Source of the DNA: Moniliophthora roreri
Taxonomy: Eukaryota; Basidiomycota; Agaricomycetes; Agaricales; Marasmiaceae
Length of the DNA stretch: 64,000 nucleotides
Assembly: GCA_001466705.2 (NCBI GenBank)
Contig: LATX02000175.1
Coordinates: 124,001-188,000, forward strand
Reading direction: 5' to 3'
Position numbers and translations under genes: made by a program
In this document: one piece after another, positions 59,348 to 64,000 of the stretch
How positions within the stretch are numbered: position 1 is the stretch's first letter
Layout of the letters: the number at the start of each line of letters is the position of its first letter
The notes under the pieces: model-generated
What the model saw: the letters and a program-made list of their open reading frames with translations, nothing else
What the model was told of the DNA's origin: nothing
Database searches by the model: none

Positions 59348-59860
59348 TTACCAGCCACAGCAAAGCAAATTGTGACAAACAGGTTTAACGGAGCAAGTAA
59401 GAGCCCTTTTGAACTCATCCACCACCGTCGTTTCGTACATACTCCCTTTCTCCGAGCCTCACGCACCTAAGATCCCCAAGAATTAAATCATATGCACTCT
59501 GAAAGAAACCCACGGGTCTGACTAGAAGCAGTGGTACGAAACTCTTGAGTAAGTCTCTGTCCAGGATTTTGGCGTTCTCTGATTGCCGTGCGTTTGCGCT
59601 CAACAGACAGTGATATTGGGTCAAGCTCCAAGTTCCGGTTGACATATACGGTCTATTACTGGAGGGCTGGAATGAGCAAACAGGGCAGGTAGATGAAGTC
59701 AGAGTATCCCCAAGAACGCTGTCATGTCGTGAGCTACTAAATTCACTGACTAGGCATCCGCTCTACACAATACGGGGAAGTTTACCGTGACCCTTTCAGG
59801 TTTCGAGAGTAGTATTACTCGGAAATTCGCAAGCCCCGGGACGTTCCAGAAAGCCAGCGT
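59348..59860. repeat. Inverted, gene-less copy of the small-secreted-protein upstream block
   Basis: Reverse complement of about 56258-56790. It stops at CCGGGACGTTCCAGAAAGCC, next to where the coding part would begin, so the gene body is absent. Confidence 0.65.
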
Positions 59861-60014
59861 TGGCGAAAATCATACTCACATGATAGCGACATCATAGATA
59901 CGACGACTACATTGTTTAAAATGTATACACCAACACTACAACAACAACTGAGTAACAAGTCCGAAAGACAATCGAACTATTCGAGACGCAGGGCCTGTGC
60001 CATTACTAGCATCT

Positions 60015-60629
60015 TCAATAAGGGAAAAACGCGTACATCTGGAAAGGAGCACCCGGATTGCATGGCAACGTACGCAATTCCTGAGGAGACGACCGAGATG
60101 CCGATACACACACAAATCGGTTCTCAGGATCCTTTATCATACAGGCCTCGGCGAATGATGGTCCCCCAGGGGTACAAGTGTCGCAAACGATATCAAATAA
60201 CTGATCACTACAAACGAACGAGAGCTTAGAACTTTCAAGTGACACAAATCAAAGGCAGAACACCTTACAGGTCGTTACCACTATCTGAAGCTGGGGCCAT
60301 CTTGAGATATCCATTTTCACCCCGAGTCAGAGCTTGGTTACTGTCATTGGCATTCCTGGGCGAAGAAAGATGGGAGGTCATCAAACAGGTGACAGGGCTA
60401 TCGAGAAAATGGCTCACCTTAAGATATATCTTGGGGGTGATTGACCGTTCTGCTGGATGTACCAAGCATTTGATCCACCAGAGCCAGGAGTACTGACGGT
60501 ACCGCTGGCACCATTGGAGATCAGGACGGCTTTGCCCTCAAAGTTTGGGTTGCATGATTGAGCACGAGCAGCCATGGAAGTGGCGAAGAAGAGAAAAGCA
60601 GTAGCAAGGAAGACGTTCGAGAATTGCAT
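60015..60629 (-). CDS. Small secreted protein, diverged paralogue (copy 3)
   Basis: Three exons: signal peptide MQFSNVFLATAFLFFATSMA then ARAQ and mature SCNPNFEGKAVLISNGASGT; second exon NQALTRGENGYLKMAPASDS; third exon FDIVCDTCTPGGPSFAEACM, ending in CNPGAPFQMYAFFPY. The CNPNFEG start is the family hallmark. It shares the signal peptide, intron positions and the 5' leader (GACTCTGTGAAGAAAGGCTT) with copies 1 and 2, but the mature parts have diverged strongly. The frame is intact to the TGA at 60015. Confidence 0.65.
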
Positions 60630-61170
60630 TGCGAAAGAGGTTGCGAATATTGCGAGTGCTGAATGAGACAGAAACAAAGATGCGACTCTGTGAAGAAAGG
60701 CTTGATTTCGCCTGGAACTTTATACTCTGTAATTGAGGAGAATACTGGCTGTCTGGAGCGCCACAGGATATATGGATTTCGCATAGCTCCCGAATTGGAC
60801 TTGCTGTCAAAGGGTAAAATTCCCCGTACTACACTTAGTGAATTCAATGGCTCACGACATGACGGGGTTCTTGGGGAGGCTCTGACTTCATCTACCCATC
60901 CTGTTTGCTCATTCCAGTTCCCTTCAGTAATGGACCGCATATTCGGAACGGAACTTGATCTAATATCCCTGTCTGTCAAAGGCAAGTACACAGCAATCAG
61001 AAAATGTCTAAATCCCCAAAAATTTCGTACCGCTGTTTCTAGTCGGATCCGTGATTTTACTTTCAGAACCCATTTGACTTCATTCTTGAGAGTCGTAGGT
61101 GCGTGGAATTCGGAGAAAGGGAATATGTACAGAACAGTGATCGAGCTGACCTTGCGCCCACAGTGAGTAT

Positions 61171-62285
61171 GAGGGGAAACTACAGTCGCTTGTAGTAAGA
61201 AAGGCCACAATATTTATTGCACAACTGGAGCGAAGAGAGTAACGAGAAGTCAACGTATGGTGAAAGAAAACAACCTTAGCCCAGTGGGGCGTCGGAAAAG
61301 GAGACCGTAACTAGACCTCCCGCCTAGTGTTGTGCGGGCTCAGGCCCAGAGCCGTGGGCCAGCCTGAGCCGAGCCGGGCCCTCTGTAGGGCTTGAGTAGG
61401 GCTCAAGGCCCGGCTCTAAGAGCCTGTTCGGATAAGATGCCAAAATTTTTGATTCTGACGTTTCGCATGTCGGAAACTGCCGGCGGCCGTTCCCACCACT
61501 ATATTTCCTTATCCTCCTTTGTTATCTAGCAAAGTCCTGGTAGTTCTTTCATATCTACCTACCTATAAGCTATCTATGATATGGTGAGAATCATAAGATG
61601 TCAATTTGCTGTCAACATGAACATACAAGGTCATGCAAAGCTCCCAATCCACTATGAAAGACATTGCCAAGTCACACAAGTTGCTGACAATAGCAGTTTT
61701 TACAGCCAACCACTCACGTTACGATGACTGAAGGGATTCAGTATACATTGAAAGAGGTCTCAAGGCCACAAGTGCTCAATCAAGTGCTCATCAGACTTCA
61801 GGCCAACACTGTAAGTGGTGGGTCTTTGACTACTTTTAATGAGCGCTCACCCTTCCCAGGCTCTAATAACATGCTGGGGAACTTATTATTGTATGTGAGG
61901 TGCTGTGAACAGCATATAGGATGTGGTTGAAAGGGTATAAATATTGTCTTGGTCACTTCTACATGCAGTTTGGGATTGTAGGAGATATTATTTGGGATAT
62001 TGAGGGTTTAAAGAGTCTAGAGCATATATATGTATATTCTCATTGTCATCCTGATAATTCTGAGTACAAGGGAATGTTGAAAATATGGCCAGGAACTGAA
62101 TGTAAGTGGTGGGAATGGGCACTGGCAGTTTCCGACATGCAAAATGTGAGAATCAAAAATTTTGGCATCTTATCTGAACAGGCTCTAAGTTTCATGGGCT
62201 GTGGCTTTGGGAGATCATAGGTGAAGCCAAAATTCTCACGAATAAAAAGATTTGCTGCTGTTGACAGATCTGCAGCGCTGCCTTA
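61171..62285. other. Transposon-rich stretch without a recognised gene
   Basis: A GC-rich run at about 61326-61425 with repeated GGGCTCAGGCCC/GGGCTCAAGGCCCGGCTC words looks like the end of a hAT-type element. AGAGCCTGTTCGGATAAGA begins near 61430, and a related AGAGCCTGTTCACATAAGA begins near 62286, both in the same orientation. Such words are common transposon ends. ORFs at 61724-62220 have no recognised domain. Confidence 0.4.
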
Positions 62286-63819
62286 GAGCCTGTTCACATA
62301 AGAATCTGAAATTTTCCACTTTTCGCATCTCAGGAACTGCTTTTCACATTTCAGGAACTGCTAACACATGTTCTCACACTGTGTTCCCATGATTGTCATA
62401 GATTTCTGATCAATAAATAAATAAATATGATTTCTTCTCTTTCTTTGATAGTGGAATTGCTCACACCAGGTGATTTGGCTAAGATTTATGCTTCAGCAGC
62501 CAGTGTCACCTACTATGCAACTTTGGCTGCTAGTTTATATGCATCTGAGGCATATAAAAAGCAACCTTATCACAACTCTGCTCTAACTGGTTTCCAATGG
62601 GTTCAGGAGCTGATTAATGGCAATCCATGGCGCATTTACACTGAATTGGGGGTCCGACTTTATGTATACCTAGCTCTTGTCATAACCCTTCAATCCATAG
62701 GATATGTTGACTCAAGTCACAGTTGAGGAGCAACTTGCAATCTTTCTCTACATGTGTGTCACTGGGTTGAGTGTATGCCATGTAGGGGAACATTTTCAGA
62801 GATCAAACAAAACTATAGCCCAGTGAGTAGCCTATTTTATCTTCAATGGGCTAGGCTCATAGATTTAGCTATTTCTGTGAAATGTGTGAGGCATTGGCAG
62901 GCCCACAGTTTTACAATCGATATGTTTCCTTGCCATCTGCAAATGATCCACCATATCTTGTTCATAATCCAAAATTCTGGCCTTTCTTTCAGGGCTGCAT
63001 TGGTGCTCTTAATGGGTCCCATATTGCTTCAAATCCACCTGCAGAGGACCGTTCAAACTCCCATAACCACAAAGGCTATGTCTCACAGAACATACTTGCT
63101 GCATGTTCCTTCCTTCTGCGATTCCTCTATATCTTAACTGGATGGGAAGGCTCTGTCACAGACAGCTTTCTCTATTCAGATGCCCATGTCACAGATCTTT
63201 ATGTACCTGAAGGTTGCTACTACCTTGGTGATGTGGGATTTGCTGTATGCAAAACTGTCTTGACTCCATATCATAGTGTCTGTTATCACCTTGCAGAATG
63301 GGGGAGAGCCAGCCAGAGGTGAGTAATGAAGTCTATCTCTTACTAAAGATATTCTTATACAAGTTTAGGCCAAAGACAAAGGAGGAGCTATTCAACCTTC
63401 GCCATGCTCAAGCACATAATGTTATTGAGTGCATTTTTGGAGTTATCAAGTGGCAGTAGAGAATTCTTGTTCTTCCATCTCAGTTTGACATGAAACTCCA
63501 GGCAAAGATACCTGCTGCATTAGCTGCTCTGCACAACTTCATCCTGGAGACAGACAATGAAAACTTTATCTCTGACTTTCAAGCAGATAAAGATGCTATT
63601 GATCCAGCTCCAGGAGCTCATGTTGATGCAGAAGATGCTCCTGCAAGCCATCCACATGGGAACCTAGCCTCAGGGAGTGTTACAGACAAAGAGTATCAGG
63701 CAGCATTGGCACAATGTGATAGAGTTGCAGATGCAATGTGGCAACAGTACCAGGAGATTCTGCATACACGAAGTAGTGAAGAAGCAGAAGAATACCTATA
63801 TGAATCAGGATGCAGGTGA
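62286..63819 (+). pseudogene. PIF/Harbinger-type transposase remnant
   Basis: The frame pieces carry the order of a Harbinger (HARBI1-like) DDE transposase: QLAIFLYMCVTGLSVCHVGE, HFQRSNKTIA, then FFQGCIGALNGSHI, SVTDSFLYSDA, YYLGDVGFAVCKTVLTPY, HNVIECIFGVIK, and LPAALAALHNF-like end (IPAALAALHNFILETDNENF). The first catalytic Asp (normally ALDGTH) is Asn here. A TAG at about 63458-63460 breaks the frame right after IKWQ, and several frame changes occur before it. The N-terminal part starts soon after the AGAGCCTGTTC end at 62286. It is inactive by inspection. Confidence 0.7.
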
Positions 63820-64000
63820 AGAAGTAGAAGGGGATGGGGAAATAGAGTAGATACTTGTAATAAGTATTAAAGGAATGTCCATTAAATGAATGTGAAGGTT
63901 ATAATGATAGTTATATAAGCATATCAAAGGAAAGCTCCTCCTCAGGAAGCTCTAGCTGAGTTGTAATCCATGCCTTCCTCTTTGGGGAACCATGGTCAGC
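63820..64000. other. AT-rich 3' flank of the transposase remnant
   Basis: Contains ATTAAAGGAATG and TTATATAAGC words and no gene. The right end of the transposon probably lies beyond the window. Confidence 0.4.

Overview
This window looks like nuclear DNA of an agaricomycete (mushroom-forming basidiomycete). The genes are cut by many introns of about 50-60 bp with GT..AG borders, and some exons are tiny. Several recognisable families fit this group: a secreted six-hairpin (GH78-like) glycosidase, NACHT-type STAND NTPase remnants, 'CNPNFEG' small secreted proteins, a fungal-type decarboxylase with a long C-terminal extension, tandem P450s, an MLKL-like helical protein, F-box fragments and a decayed PIF/Harbinger transposase. 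There are eight single-N positions (12229, 17031, 18424, 20548, 22706, 25434, 50897, 55706). Most are flanked by sequence that occurs twice, so several apparent duplications are probably unmerged contig ends, haplotypes or element copies rather than true tandem repeats.

Layout. 1-1.7 kb: AT-rich minisatellite and an ARM-like fragment. 1.7-4.3 kb (-): secreted GH78-like glycosidase. 5.4-6.4 kb: NACHT pseudogene and a 150-bp MITE-like element. 6.8-8.4 kb (+): multi-exon membrane protein. 8.8-10.1 kb (-): coiled-coil protein. 10.6-15.1 kb (-): a decayed second GH78-like copy, partly shown twice. 15.43-26.71 kb: a large element bounded by a perfect 27-bp terminal inverted repeat. It has subterminal AT-rich arrays at both ends and carries a decayed T5orf172-like gene, Spt5-like (NGN-KOW) genes and a second gene with an acidic tail. 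27.3-33.1 kb: secreted protein of unknown function, ADP-ribosylglycohydrolase, QCR8, OST4 and a cysteine-containing secreted protein. 33.5-39.3 kb (-): two tandem cytochrome P450 genes. 42.6-46.3 kb (+): a 14-exon PLP-dependent aromatic amino-acid decarboxylase of the long, non-canonical fungal type. 46.8-47.7 kb (-): MLKL-like helical protein. 50-53.9 kb (-): PH-domain, Ser/Thr-rich protein with two in-frame TGAs. 55-60.6 kb: small-secreted-protein family with a shared upstream block, one copy inverted. 61.3-64 kb: transposon remains.

Function. QCR8 (complex III) and OST4 (N-glycosylation) are housekeeping genes. The two P450s and the decarboxylase sit within 13 kb and could contribute to amine-derived metabolism, but that link is inference from proximity. 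The most unusual object is the TIR-bounded element. A mobile unit carrying a paralogue of the transcription elongation factor Spt5 suggests control of its own transcription or escape from silencing. Its genes are losing function mainly by CGA-to-TGA changes, which fits cytosine methylation or a RIP-like process acting on repeats.
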